A stretch of 64,000 bases of DNA from Neovahlkampfia damariscottae (lineage: Eukaryota; Heterolobosea; Selenaionea; Neovahlkampfiida; Neovahlkampfiidae): NCBI GenBank assembly GCA_016618085.1, contig JABLTG010000025.1:86809-150808 (forward strand), written 5' to 3'. The notes below the pieces were generated by a model. The model had not been told where the DNA came from. It saw nothing but the letters and a program-made list of their open reading frames with translations, and did no database searches. Both the position numbers and the translations under genes were made by a program. Shown here piece after piece: positions 1 through 10,933 of the stretch. Within the stretch, counting starts at the first letter, position 1. The number at the start of each line of letters is the position of its first letter.

Positions 1-37
1 GTAAAATAGTTTTAGTTTTTAACATTATTTCACACAG

Positions 38-592
38 TATCAATTGAAAGTTTTAAATGATAATGCTTTGCTTCAAATGAAAAAATTGATTGCTAGTGCT
101 GAAAGAAGTATCGCTGATGAAGAAGCTAAAAAAGAAAGAGCTTTAATTACTAAAGGTCAAAAAGAAATTGAAGCTCAAAGAAAAAAACAACTTGCCATTA
201 TTAAAGCTGAAGAAGAAGCTGAAGTATTAAAATATAAAGCAGAATCTGAAGTTATTAACTCAAAAATTCAAGGAGAAAAAGAAGCAAGTTTGATGATTTT
301 AAAAGCAGAGGGTGAAGCTTCAGCTCAAAAAATTAAAGTTGATCAAGAATGTCAAGTTGAAATTATTAAAGCACAAGCGGAACTTGAAGCTGCTGAAAAT
401 ATTTCAAAAGCTTTGATTATTGAAGCTGATGCTGAAGAAAAAGCATCTTCTCAATTGAAAGAAAGAAGAGCTCATGATTTGACACTTGAAAAATTAAGTG
501 CTTTGGAAAAATTAACAAAGAAAGGTAAAATTATTATTTCAGGTGAAAATGGTGACAATTTAATTAAGTCTGTTGTTGATATGTCAAAATAA
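38..592 (+). CDS. SPFH/flotillin-like coiled-coil protein, C-terminal exon (5' partial)
   Basis: The reading frame is open from an acceptor at 36-37 to the TAA ending at 592, so this is the last exon of a gene whose start lies before the window. The first 37 bases begin with GT and end with AG and could be a complete short intron. The roughly 185 residues are almost entirely A/E/K-rich amphipathic helix with recurring KAE(G/S)EA-type segments, followed by a short tail (GKIIISGENGD...). This pattern resembles the C-terminal coiled coil and end of SPFH (flotillin/band 7) proteins. The membrane-binding SPFH domain itself is not in the window, so the family call is an inference; another coiled-coil protein such as a vault-related one is possible. 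Confidence 0.5.
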   Translation, partial: YQLKVLNDNALLQMKKLIASAERSIADEEAKKERALITKGQKEIEAQRKKQLAIIKAEEEAEVLKYKAESEVINSKIQGEKEASLMILKAEGEASAQKIKVDQECQVEIIKAQAELEAAENISKALIIEADAEEKASSQLKERRAHDLTLEKLSALEKLTKKGKIIISGENGDNLIKSVVDMSK

Positions 593-703
593 AAAATTAT
601 TTGTTATACATCATATTTTAACTACTTTTAACTCACCCTATAATTTTAACTGATGCAGTCGAGTTTTCGGTTGGTTATTGTTTTAAATTAAAAGAATCTT
701 TTT

Positions 704-708
704 ATTGG
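704..708 (+). promoter_or_regulatory. ATTGG promoter element of the peptidase gene
   Basis: The sequence TTTTTATTGGACAAACC lies 23 nt before the ATG at 731. The same pentamer occupies a similar position before nearly every gene in the window; see the finding on ATTGG/CCAAT. Confidence 0.55.
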
Positions 709-730
709 ACAAACCAACCGAAAAAAAAAA

Positions 731-1945
731 ATGAACACAACAGAAGGGAAAGCAAAACATTTAGATGAAATAGACTTACTCTTTCGTAAGATAACAACAA
801 TACATAGTGAACCAACAAATGAATCAGATTTAATTGAATACATTTGTGAGTGGTTAGTTGAAGAACATATTTGTGAAAAACATGAAATATTAAAAGACAG
901 AAAAATTGGAATTTTCATTCAAAAACAAATTTTAGTTTCAAAAAGTTCAAGTCTTAAAAATGGTGTTATGTTTTGTGGTCACTTAGATTCTTTACATTTA
1001 CCTTCCAAAGAAGATTTATCCAATACGATATTTGAAAGAAAAGAGAACAAATTACATTTTAAAAATTTGAAACAAGGAGAAGAATTAGGTTTAGATGATA
1101 AAACTGGAATCGTAACAATCTTAAAATTATTGAAAGATTTGAAAAATGAAAAAAAATTTAAAGAAAATGAACTCGAAGAAGTTTTTGTTCAAACTGAAAA
1201 AGTGAAAGAAGAAGATTTAAAATCTATTAATTTTTTTGTTTATTTTTCAATTTGTGAAGAAATTGGTCAGAAAGGAATTATTTTTTTTCCAATTGAAAAA
1301 ATATCCTCAAAGATAGAGTAACTTGCAATTTTTTTTTTAAAACTCAAAAGTGTTGCAATAGCAATTGATAGAAAAACAGATTACCATGAAAAAAATATAC
1401 AACATTATGTGAATAAATACATGGGAATTCCAACAATTCATAAAAATCATGAAGACATGATTTATGCAATGTTCAATAAAGTAAAAAAAAATATTTTTTA
1501 CAATTTTGAAAAGGCGGCAGAAAAAATGGAACTAGGAACTTCAATTGACAGATTGGAATCAAAAAATATGTCAGACATATTAGAATTGAGAGGTCGAATT
1601 GATTGTGAAGTAATTCTCAATGATTTAGTGATTGATGATATCTTAAATGATGAATTATCAAGATTATTGAATTCATATCAGTTCGCTACAAATGCGGTAA
1701 TGAATAAAATGGATGAAGTAAAACCAAATGAATCTATTGGTGGATTCAAATCACCATTGAGATCTGAAAGATATCAAAATATGAAGAAAATTAATGAAAT
1801 ATTATATTCCAAATACTCTAAACAAGTTTCAGTCGAATTTTCTTGTTTGAATTTTTCAATGGATTATGATGAACAAAATCAATACATGGATTTGAAAGAA
1901 ATTCAAAATACAGTGCTTTTAATGAAAGGATTTATTGAAGAATAA
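731..1945 (+). CDS. M20-family (peptidase T-like) metallopeptidase
   Basis: Two exons, 731-1317 and 1351-1945, split by a 33-nt intron, encode 393 residues. Zinc-peptidase landmarks appear in order: GHLDS (first metal His and catalytic Asp) near residue 78, LGLDDKTG (bridging Asp) near residue 121, and CEEIGQKG (catalytic Glu and metal Glu) near residue 178. The intron falls just after the EE motif and restores the frame (...KID, then VAIAIDR). This order is that of M20/M28-clan di-zinc exopeptidases, closest to peptidase T or tripeptidase. No signal peptide is seen, so a cytosolic peptide-trimming role is inferred. The substrate cannot be told from sequence. Confidence 0.75.
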
Positions 1946-2104
1946 AAAAAGATTTAGTTTCTAATTTGGTTAATTTTAAGTTTCATTTGGCAATTTTTCT
2001 TTCCATTCAAATTTAAAAAAAATCCGTCTTTAATTGGCCGAAAATTTTTTTTGACCAATTGAAGAATAATAAGAATTTTTGAAAAGAACAAAAAGAAATT
2101 AAAA

Positions 2105-2871
2105 ATGAACGGAAAAGAACAAAATGAAGATTGGAATGTACAAACAAAAAAATCAAGAGGTGGAAGAAAAGAAGTTTTGAGTAAAACAAAAACTGATAAA
2201 ACACCAAGTCCAACCTCAAATAAAGAAATTACATTTAAACAAACAACAACAACAATCACAACTACAAATAATAATGAAAATAAAAAAAAAGGACCTCATT
2301 TGTTATTTGCTAATTTCACTTTAAGTGTTTATTGTAAAGAAAAAGGAAGTGAAAATTATGAAGAAAGTGTAAAAAAAATTGGAACTTTTTCAACAGTCGA
2401 AGATTTTTGGTTTTTTTATTCTCATTTAATCCGTCCACATGATGTTACAGTACCAACTGATTTTCATTTATTCGTACAAGGAATAAAACCAACATGGGAA
2501 GATCAGGAAAATTTAAACGGTGGCAAATGGATGGTTAGATGTAAAAAAGGATTTTCAACTAGACTTTGGGAAGATTTGGTAATTATTTTCAAAAATCTTT
2601 AAAAAAAAAATAGTTACTAGGTTTTGTCGGTTATGAATTTAATGTTTTGGAAAATGAAATTTCTGGTGTTGTTCTTTCGATTAGAGATCATCATGATATC
2701 ATAAGTGTTTGGAATAAAACAGCAATTGATCAAGATATTCGTTATAAAATCAGAGATATTTTGATTCGAATTTTAAAATTACCAGGTGGTACAATTATGG
2801 AATACAAAACTCATAATGAAAGTTTAAAAGATAATTCAAGTTTTAGAAATACAGAAACTTATAAATGTTGA
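2105..2871 (+). CDS. eIF4E-family cap-binding protein, 4EHP-like
   Basis: Exons 2105-2578 and 2614-2871 are joined across a 35-nt intron and give 243 residues. The join restores the conserved WEDLLLGFVG segment. The N-terminal 60 residues are low-complexity and basic. The core has the eIF4E pattern: a FSTVEDFW stretch preceding a YSHLIRP segment, a GIKPTWEDQENLNGGKW segment with a cap-stacking Trp and acidic residue, then a VLSIRDHHDIISVWNK segment. The dorsal 'W..Y' position is occupied by FWFFY, as in class II (eIF4E2/4EHP) proteins rather than W-N as in class I. It binds the mRNA 5' cap; 4EHP types usually repress translation, but that role here is inferred. Confidence 0.85.
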
Positions 2872-3026
2872 ATAAAAATAAACTTCAAAAAAAAAATGTA
2901 ATATCATCATCTCTTTGATACGTCAAAACCAAACCAAAACTAAAAAAAACCAAAACTGAAAAACCAACACTTCTTCTATCAATAATTACAACAACAACAA
3001 CAACATAAAAGGTTAATGTAAAAAAT

Positions 3027-4447
3027 TTATTTATTTCTAGCTTCTGCTTCAGCAGCCAATTGTTTTGCTCTTTCTTCTTCTCTTTTTTTTGTATTTTCAA
3101 AAGATTGTAAAATTTCTTCTTCTGTATTTCCAGCCAATTTAAAGAATTCAATCCATTTTTCATCTGAAACAGTTTTATCAGATTTGACTACTTTTTCAGC
3201 TTTTGTTTCTTTAGTTGTTGTTGAAACTACTTTTCTTTGAGCACCTCTTGTTTCTTCAATCTTTGATTTCAAAGCTGAAATTTCCATTTCCATTTTTTTA
3301 TTTGCTTGAATTTGTTCTTGAAATTGTTTATATAAAACTTCAAGGTGTTGTTGGAATTCATTTAATTCTTCAGCTTGACCACCTGAACGACCACTTGATT
3401 TATCAGTTGTAAATGTTTCTGATGTAATTCTTGCTTCTTCTGTTTTAGCCCAAAGATCATCAACAGATTGAACGTGTTTTAATTTTTTATATCTTTCTTT
3501 ATAAGAGTAGTCAAAATCACCTTTTTCAATTTCAACTAAAATTTCATCTCTAACTTCAGGTAAGTACTTATCAATGTATTCATATGAATTAAGTTGATAA
3601 GGTAATGAATAATGATCAAATAAAATAAGTTCGGATGTATTTCTATAAACTTTACCAATTTTATCAACTTGACCAGTAAATTTAGAAAGTTCATCACCAA
3701 GTTTATCCATCTTTTAAATTTTAAAAAAATTATTTTTTTTTTTTTTACTTCTGGTTTTAAAAATGATTGGAGGATTTTTAAAACATCATTTTTAGCATAA
3801 GTTGGTTGATTATTTTTCAATGAATGATGGAATTTTTCACGTAATTCAAATGCTTTTTCTTCACCTAAATTTTTTTCAGCTTCTTCCCAATCCATAGTTG
3901 GAAGTGATGTTTCAATAAGTTTATGATGTGCTTTTTCATAATTATTAACAGATCTAAAAAGTTTTTCCCATTCTTCTTTTTCTGATTTAGATACTAATGA
4001 ATAAAATTTTTCAAGTGTTTTTGGGTCAATTTGTTGAAGTTCTGATTTTTCTGGCCATTCTGTGAATGGTTTTGTAGTATAACTTGGTACTTTTGGTAAA
4101 GGCATATCTAAAATTGAAGTATCTTGATATATAGCTTTTACTTGTTCAACAGTTTCATAACCACCTGCTTGTTTGATTATTTCGAAATATTCTTCAGATT
4201 CAATTGGTTTGTAACGAAGAATATCTTTAATTTTTGATAAAACTTGGAAGTCTACATCTGCTTTTTTTACGTATTCTGAAGGTGATCCGTATTTTGCTTC
4301 AAAATCTTTTGCTATATTGTCTGTAGTTAATCTGTTTGCTTCTGAATCAGCTCCAAAATAAACTCTTGCAGGATGATCTAATTTTTTAACTCCTGAGCTA
4401 GAACGGACAAAACTCTTTTGCTTCGCGAATTTTAACACTCTTTGCAT
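3027..4447 (-). CDS. Mitochondrial protein, possibly ATP synthase subunit d-like
   Basis: Two exons, 3749-4447 and 3027-3710, with a 38-nt intron, encode 460 residues. The N-terminus (MQRVLKFAKQKSFVRSSS) is basic and Ser-rich with no acidic residue, as expected of a mitochondrial presequence. The middle region contains LPTMDWEEAEKNL and, after the intron, YLPEVRDEILVEIEKGDFD followed by YKERYKKL. These recall the 'P-x-x-DW' and the C-terminal 'EIDAKVEEM...KGKW..Y..RF' blocks of ATP synthase stator subunit d, which is enlarged in some protists. The C-terminal 150 residues are predicted coiled coil and K/E rich. The mitochondrial location is a fair inference; the subunit d identity is weak. ATTGG at 4471-4475 precedes the start. 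Confidence 0.5.
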
Positions 4448-4624
4448 GTTGAAGAAATTCTTGAAAGATGATTGGTCAGATAAAAAAAAAATCTTTTTAA
4501 AAAAATTTTATTTAATTTTTTTGTTTTTTATAGAAAAATAAAAGTTTTTTCGCTTGACATTTTTGTTGGTGATTTGATTCACCTTTCGGAGAATAAAAAC
4601 GAAATGTAAATAATTATGAAAGTT

Positions 4625-6668
4625 TTACTTATTGTCAGATTCCAACTTTAGAGAATGATATCCTTCACTTGAATCAACGAATGTATATTTCGTTTTAACT
4701 TTAAGCATTGCATCATTCGAAACACGAACACCTTTTGATAGATTTGCCAACATTATTGCTTCGTCAACACCATCTCCAAATATTGTATATTGATCCATCA
4801 AGGGATTCAATAAAATTCTCTTTCCAAGTGAAATCCCAATTCCAATTTCGAATCCTTCAAATCCTTTTTCAAAATCTAATTCAATTTTTCCTTTCACGAA
4901 ATTCATCATTGCAATAGCTGATTTTACAAATGCATTAACAGTAATAAGTTCTTTATTAGTGACTGCGATCATTGTATCATTTACAATTATCATTTTATTC
5001 ACAATAAATGATGTTGTTACTTCTTCAAATTTTTCGTAAACATGTTCCAAAAATGCGGTGAATTTTCTTTCAGATTTGTATTTTTGGATGTTAACAATTT
5101 TCAATGCAATAATAGGAGTACTTTCAATTCTTTCCATTTTCTTTTTTTTTGCTCCTGATGGATTTTCTGTTAATTTTTTTTTTGAATAAATATCTTGAAT
5201 TAAATTAAACCATGAAGATGCCAAAACATCACTTAAAATATCTCCTTTAAAAAAATTAAAAAAAATGATTCATCATTTACCACTAAATTCGTCATATTTT
5301 CCATTTGTCAATCCAGCCAAAGCAACACATTCAGCGTTAATAGAGATAGGAATCAACAACAGATTTGACATTGGAAAATGTCCATGAGGTAAATCCAATG
5401 AAGTAGTATCTTTCAAATAAAGAGGTTTTCTATTTTTTACAACTTCAAGCATTGTAGGAGCTTTTTTTAAAATTGGTTTTCTAAATGATTGCATGACGCT
5501 TGATTTAATTTGTTCAGCAGAAGAACTGAAAACATAATTTATGAATTCATATCGATCAGATTTTTCTTCTTCTACTTCAGACTCTGATGATTGAGAACTT
5601 GTTTGAAAACTTTGTTGTTTAAAAGCACGTAAATTTGATTCAACTTTTAAAGGTGCAACAAAAGCCATACCTCCATACATTTCTTCAAAGAAATTTACGA
5701 TTGACTTTAACTTTTTTTTTGCAATATCTGAATCTTTATCATCATCATCTTCATTGGAAGAAATATAATTGGATAATTGTTGTGATAGTTTTTTGATATT
5801 TTCTACTCTTTCTTCCACTCTTCTCAATCTTTCAATTGCTTCTAATTGTTTATTTGCTTTTGATATTGATTCTAAAATGATATTCGCCCAGATTTTCGGT
5901 AAAACTTCCATCAAGATTTCTCCATCGATATCTGTATACATTCCATTTGCCATTCCCAACAACCTCCGAAATTTAGTTTTTTTTTATTTTGTTTCTTACG
6001 CAACAGATTGTTTGTTTACCACTACAGGTACTAATAAAACTGTTTTTAGTTTGAAATGACCTTCTGGAACTTTTACTAAACCTCCATCTAATAATTTAAA
6101 ACGTTTGGAAAGAAGAATCAATTGAAAACTTGTAGATCTAGATAATTTTGGTTCTTCTAGATGTTGTGAATCCATTTCTTTCAATACATTTTTGCTTGAA
6201 GTTGACCAAACGTATTCCTAAAACAATAAAAAAGAATTTGTAATTTACCAAAAAATTTAAGTCTGATAAATCTGTAATAGAAGTTAATTCTTTCTTGCTT
6301 CCCAAAGATGAGTTTGCAGCTACATCTAAAGGTGCTAAAAATACTAAAAAAAAAAAAAAAGAATAAAAAATAAATTGACACCTACCACTACCACCGAATT
6401 CCATAGCAATGGCATCAACAATTTGAAGTAATTTTTCTCGAAGAAGTTCTGTGATATCACTTGTTTTTGACTCAACAGAGCACATTGCTTCAACTAAGTC
6501 TATGAGAGACTGTGCTTTTTGACTCCTCTGAACTTCTTTGTCACTTGTGTTGTTGAAATTTTCTATTTCTCTGTACGCTTGTACTAAAAGACCAAGAACA
6601 TCTTTGCTAGTATAGTCAGGAATTTCTTCTGATGACTTGTCACTGCCGTTCAAAATTGACTCAAGCAT
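4625..6668 (-). CDS. Tandem-GAF protein with degenerate class III nucleotidyl cyclase domain
   Basis: Five exons (6386-6668, 6249-6343, 6000-6217, 5281-5963, 4625-5244) joined across 31-42-nt introns give 632 residues. Two GAF domains (about residues 80-215 and 280-430) share parallel segments: FGGSVFLAPLDV with YGGMAFVAPLKV, and VLLVPVVVNKQSVALLGMANG with LLLIPISINAECVALAGLTNG. A helical linker separates them. The last 180 residues follow the fold order of a class III cyclase (IVNDTMIAV, FEIGIGISLGK, FGDGVDEAIMLAN), but the first metal-binding Asp region reads IALKIVNI and the usual IGD reads VND. Catalytic activity is therefore unlikely; a cyclic-nucleotide or small-ligand-sensing regulator is inferred. 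CCAAT at 6680-6684 lies just upstream. Confidence 0.75.
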
Positions 6669-6719
6669 GACTTTTTAAACCAATAGCATGAAGAATTGCC
6701 TAAACTGGATATGAAAAAT

Positions 6720-8854
6720 TCAGGAAATAGAATTGATGAAAAAAAATATTTTTGAAATGTAAAATTTAGATTTTGGGCATTCTTTACAAGATTTTGAATC
6801 TGGGACATCAAGAACAGGATTTTGATCAAAAAATCCAAATGGAGCTAAAGTGAAAGCGTTCAATTGAACAACAGGCATAATTGGAAAGTCTTCTGGTTTT
6901 ACAATGTGAGAAACACCTGTTGTAATCCAAAGAACCAAATTTTGATTTTGAATACTTCTATTTTTTTTGGTAAATGATTCAAGTGTTTTTCCACCAACAA
7001 CACCATCAGATTGATTTGGATAATTTCCAGAGGAATGCATTTCATCATCTTTAAAAGGTGTTACCCATAAATGATGTTTTAACCATGGAGCTCTTTTCAC
7101 CAACCATGAATCATCTGTCGCAAATTTTTTTACATTTGGACCAAAATGTAATGCATAAGCTGTGTTCATATGATGTGCATTTTTCTTTTCTGTGTTGAAA
7201 CTAAAAAGGTTAATAAATTTTTAAAAACAAACATTTTCCAAAATCTACATTGAACAAGATCTCTTTTTGCATCATTCTCATTTTTCAAAACAGTTTCTTG
7301 AGAATAGAAAGCATTTCCCAATGGATTTTTTGATTTTCTTTCTGTGTGGATATTCACCTCAGAAATTGAATTTTTTAATCCATCAACACACATATCCATT
7401 CTGACACTATAAATATGTTGATGAATATGTGCAACTAATCTGTCATATAAAACTGTTCTGTATTTATTTTTTTTTCATTCTTTTTCAAACCACTTAAGTT
7501 AATAATACCTGTATGCTTGACTTCAAGACTAATAGTTCCATCAAGTCCTAAATTCCAATAAAAACCATATTCATAATTTCCCACCAAAATTTTAAAAGAT
7601 GTGTTCAGTGGATTACCAGTTGCAATGAAAGAAATTATTAATTTTCTATTTCTTTTGATATATACTTCATTTAATCTCCAATCTGTGTGTTTCAATAAAA
7701 TTGAATTATCTTCTTCATGTAAACAAATAGCATTCTTGATAATGTGTGGAGAACCATCAAGAGTGGTCATAACTCCATCAAAGTATTTAATTTCACCAAC
7801 ACAATCATATCCTAATTCAAGGGAATTTGCTAATTTACCTAATCCATATTCACTTTTATTTGATTTAATAAATTAAAGCAAACCCTGCATCAAATACATT
7901 TTTGAAACAATGAAGGTCTTCAGGAGATCCATAAGGAACGACCATTTCAGCAATAGAAGCACGATAACAAACTGGACGATTATTGAAAGAAATATTTTGT
8001 AAAATTAGTCCTTCAAGGGTTGTGAAATTAATTCTAAATTTCCAATTCTGCCATTCTACTTCATTCCCATCAATATTCCATGATACCCCATGTGGTTGAG
8101 TAACTTCAATTGGATTCATGTTAGTTCTTAATTTAAATCCTTCTTCTTTCAACAACAATTCTTGTTTGTAGTTGAAACTTTTGGTTGACATTTCATTGAA
8201 TGTATCAACGATTTTTAATACTTTTGAATTTGTCAAATCAATTAAAACTGAAAGTCCTTCAACTGGATGAGCATAGCCATTGTCATCATCGGATCCAATT
8301 CTGGAATAGACCAAAGCTCTCAATAATCTTTTTCCTTTTTCTGATTCATCACCATAATAACCGGCAGTCCATGGTTCACTTGTCATATTTTTAATAAAAC
8401 TATGAATTTTACATCATCCAATGTTGTGGATTTAATTAATTTCTTTTTTTCATTGCTTTGATGAAGTTTTCATCTTGCTTGATTAATTTTTCACAAGATT
8501 CATATTCTTCAAGTGTTACAATTGGTTGACATCCCTTTGGAAGTTTTTTCCAACTCAAAATTTTTTCTGTTGTTAAAGATACAATAGTTTCATAGGAAAT
8601 TGCATGACTTTTTTCTTTGATGGAAAAACAAACAAAAATTTGTCTGTCATATTTTTTAGTTTCACTATTGAACACAATTTCTTTTGGTACTTCATGTAAA
8701 TCAATTTGATAGAAATAAATTTTTGTTTTTGTTTTTGAAATTTTCGAAAAAATTTGTTCTATGACAATTTTAGAAGTTTCTTTTATTTCTTCAGGTTAAA
8801 GCGTCTAAGAAAAATAATGAGACTTTCAAAGTAATGTTTACCAAGTGGATGCAT
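6720..8854 (-). CDS. Copper amine oxidase, 5' part frame-disrupted
   Basis: Copper amine oxidases deaminate primary amines to aldehyde, H2O2 and ammonia using a topaquinone made from an active-site Tyr. Exons 6720-7200, 7233-7452, 7491-7852 and 7884-about 8386 join cleanly and contain GNYEYGFYW (N-Y-E/D-Y, topaquinone Tyr), HIHQHIYSVRMDM (two copper His) and HHLWVTPF (third copper His). The 5' part starts with a 13-nt exon (8842-8854, MHPL) and an intron 8805-8841, then shows three single-base breaks: near 8795-8804 (before PEEIK), near 8440-8450 (after KAMKK) and near 8385-8392 (before MTSEPW). No GT...AG intron explains the latter two. All lie in or beside A/T homopolymers, so assembly error or recent pseudogenisation are both possible. 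CCAAT at 8876-8880. Confidence 0.8.
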
Positions 8855-9069
8855 CAATCAACCGATTTTTTTGAACCAATCATCTTCAGATACCAAATGT
8901 AATTTTTAATTTAAATTTAATTTCATTTTGGAAGTACAAATTAAAAAAATGACAAAAAACATTCTATGGAACCTTCCACTGGTTTGTTCAATCAAATTGG
9001 ATATTTCAGTTCCAATAAACAATTAGAAATAAATGTGATTGGTTAAATTTTTATTTTACTTGAAGCTAA

Positions 9070-10521
9070 GTGATGAAGATTCATGTGTTAATTCTTCTGG
9101 TATTTATTGCTTCTTCAATTGCAAATAATTTAATTATCAAAGGAGGGATTTGGTATGACGGTGACAATTCAAATCCCATTGCAAACAATGACAAAATTTT
9201 AATAATCAAGAATGGATTAATTAACTCAATACAACCTTTATCACTCATGCAAGGAGTAAAAAAATTCTACAAGAATTATAGAATTATCGATATTACAGGA
9301 AAGTTTTTAGTACCTGGATATTATGATGTTCATTATCATTCCACCTCTTCATCTTTTGGAGAAATATTTTTTCCTTTTTGGTTGAATCAAGAAGTAAGTT
9401 ACAGTTATTTAGTTAAATTAAAGATGGTTGAAAAATATCCTGGAAAAGAAGCAATGGAATATGCCCATAAGTATCGAAAATTGAATAGAGAACAAGCATT
9501 AAGAAGTGGTATCACAGCACTAACTGAAATCGGAGGTCCTTTATACTCAATTTCATATGTAATATTCATATTATCTTCTAACCATTTAAGTATAGAGAAA
9601 CCATTGAAAATCACGATTCACCAATATTCTATCCTTCTGGAAATATGTTGTGGGTTTCATCAGTTCCTCCTTTACCTGATATACCAGTTATCAATGTAGA
9701 GTTGAAGAATATTTCACATGCCATTGATGTGACTCGAAGACAAATTATGATGGGTGCTAAAACTATTAAATTCTATTATGTAATTCCTCAAGGAAGAAAA
9801 CCAGAAGAATTTTTACCAATCTGTGAAGCTGTTGTGAAAATATGTAGACAATTTAAAGTTCCTGTTGTTGCACATCCAGCATCAAATACTTTTGAAGCAG
9901 CAATTCAATGTAATATCTTCATTTATTAATAATTAAACAGGTGGTGTTGATGCATTGGTACATGGTGTATTTGATCGTGTGATTGATCAAAAATTTATTG
10001 ATTTAATGAAAAAACACGGAACTTATTATACTCCTACATTTCAAATTCATGAAGGATATTATCAACTTTCTCATAATGTTTTATTTGAATCAACAAAAAG
10101 ACAATTGGAAAAAATGATTGATACAAGAACCAAAGAAAGAATTATGACAATTCCAAAAATGCCAGAAGCTCTCAGAAAACAACCATTTATAAATTTGTCA
10201 ATGGCAAAACAAAATTTAAAAATTCTTCATGATGCAGGAGTTCCTATATTAACTGGAACGGATTGTGGTCTCCCTGTTGCAATTCATGGCTTAATGCTTC
10301 ATCGAGAATTTGAATATTATCAAGAAGCAGGAATTAAACCAATTGACATATTGAAACAAACAACATCAAATCCTTCGAAGTTGTGGAAAAGAAATCATGG
10401 AATTATTAAAATTGGATTTAATGGGGATTTGAATATTTTAGAAAAAGATCCATCCAAAGATGCTAGAAATTTGAATACTATTCATTCAACAATCAGATTG
10501 GGAAAACAGCATGTTTGGTGA
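9070..10521 (+). CDS. Secreted/lumenal metal-dependent amidohydrolase
   Basis: Three exons (9070-9558, 9591-9909, 9941-10521) encode 462 residues. An N-terminal signal peptide is clear (MKIHVLILLVFIASSIA). The amidohydrolase-1 fold signature is present: DVHYH (metal HxH) near residue 92, a KTIKFYY Lys that may be the carbamylated bridging residue, VAHPAS, LVHGVFD, and TGTDCG with the catalytic Asp. This is the imidazolonepropionase/prolidase-like branch, which cleaves C-N bonds of cyclic amides or dipeptides. Two introns fall at GGPLYSISY and at EAAIQC. A protein entering the secretory pathway, either lysosomal or extracellular, is inferred; the substrate is unknown. ATTGG lies at 9038-9042. 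Confidence 0.8.
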
Positions 10522-10868
10522 AACCAAAATAAATTAATCATTCTTGTTTCATTTTTTGTTTTCCTTGTATAAATAGTAAATCCCAGTTCTTCTGATTTCA
10601 TAAATCTTTGATTAAATATTGCTTTCCTCATGAAATCTTTCCTAAATGATGAAAAATAGTTTTTAATACTTTCATCTATTTGTATTCTGTAGAACTGTCC
10701 AATTTTCCTTTGATCACAAGAAATTCTGGTGAAATTTCTGTTCCAAAAAAAAATGTGCTGAACGAATCACATTACAAACCAAAAGAAATACATTAAATAT
10801 TTTTATTTTTTTTTGAACATACAAATTCAAAAAAAATTCGCTTCTAAATAAACCTTCCATTCTTTTAT
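10522..10868. other. Intergenic stretch without recognised gene
   Basis: This stretch lies between the amidohydrolase stop and the promoter of the HEAT-repeat gene. It is A/T rich with no long frame, no RNA fold that I recognise and no repeat. The promoter motifs CCAAT (10869-10873) and ATTGG (10877-10881) follow immediately. Confidence 0.5.
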
Positions 10869-10933
10869 CCAATCAAATTGGATGAGTAAAAAAACATTAA
10901 AAACACCAGTCATTGAGACAGGAAGGAACATTG

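Noticed and set aside
8386-8460. An intron between the KAMKK and MTSEPW parts of the amine oxidase
   Set aside because: The only GT and AG here are 13 nt apart and do not restore the frame; conserved residues lie inside the supposed intron.
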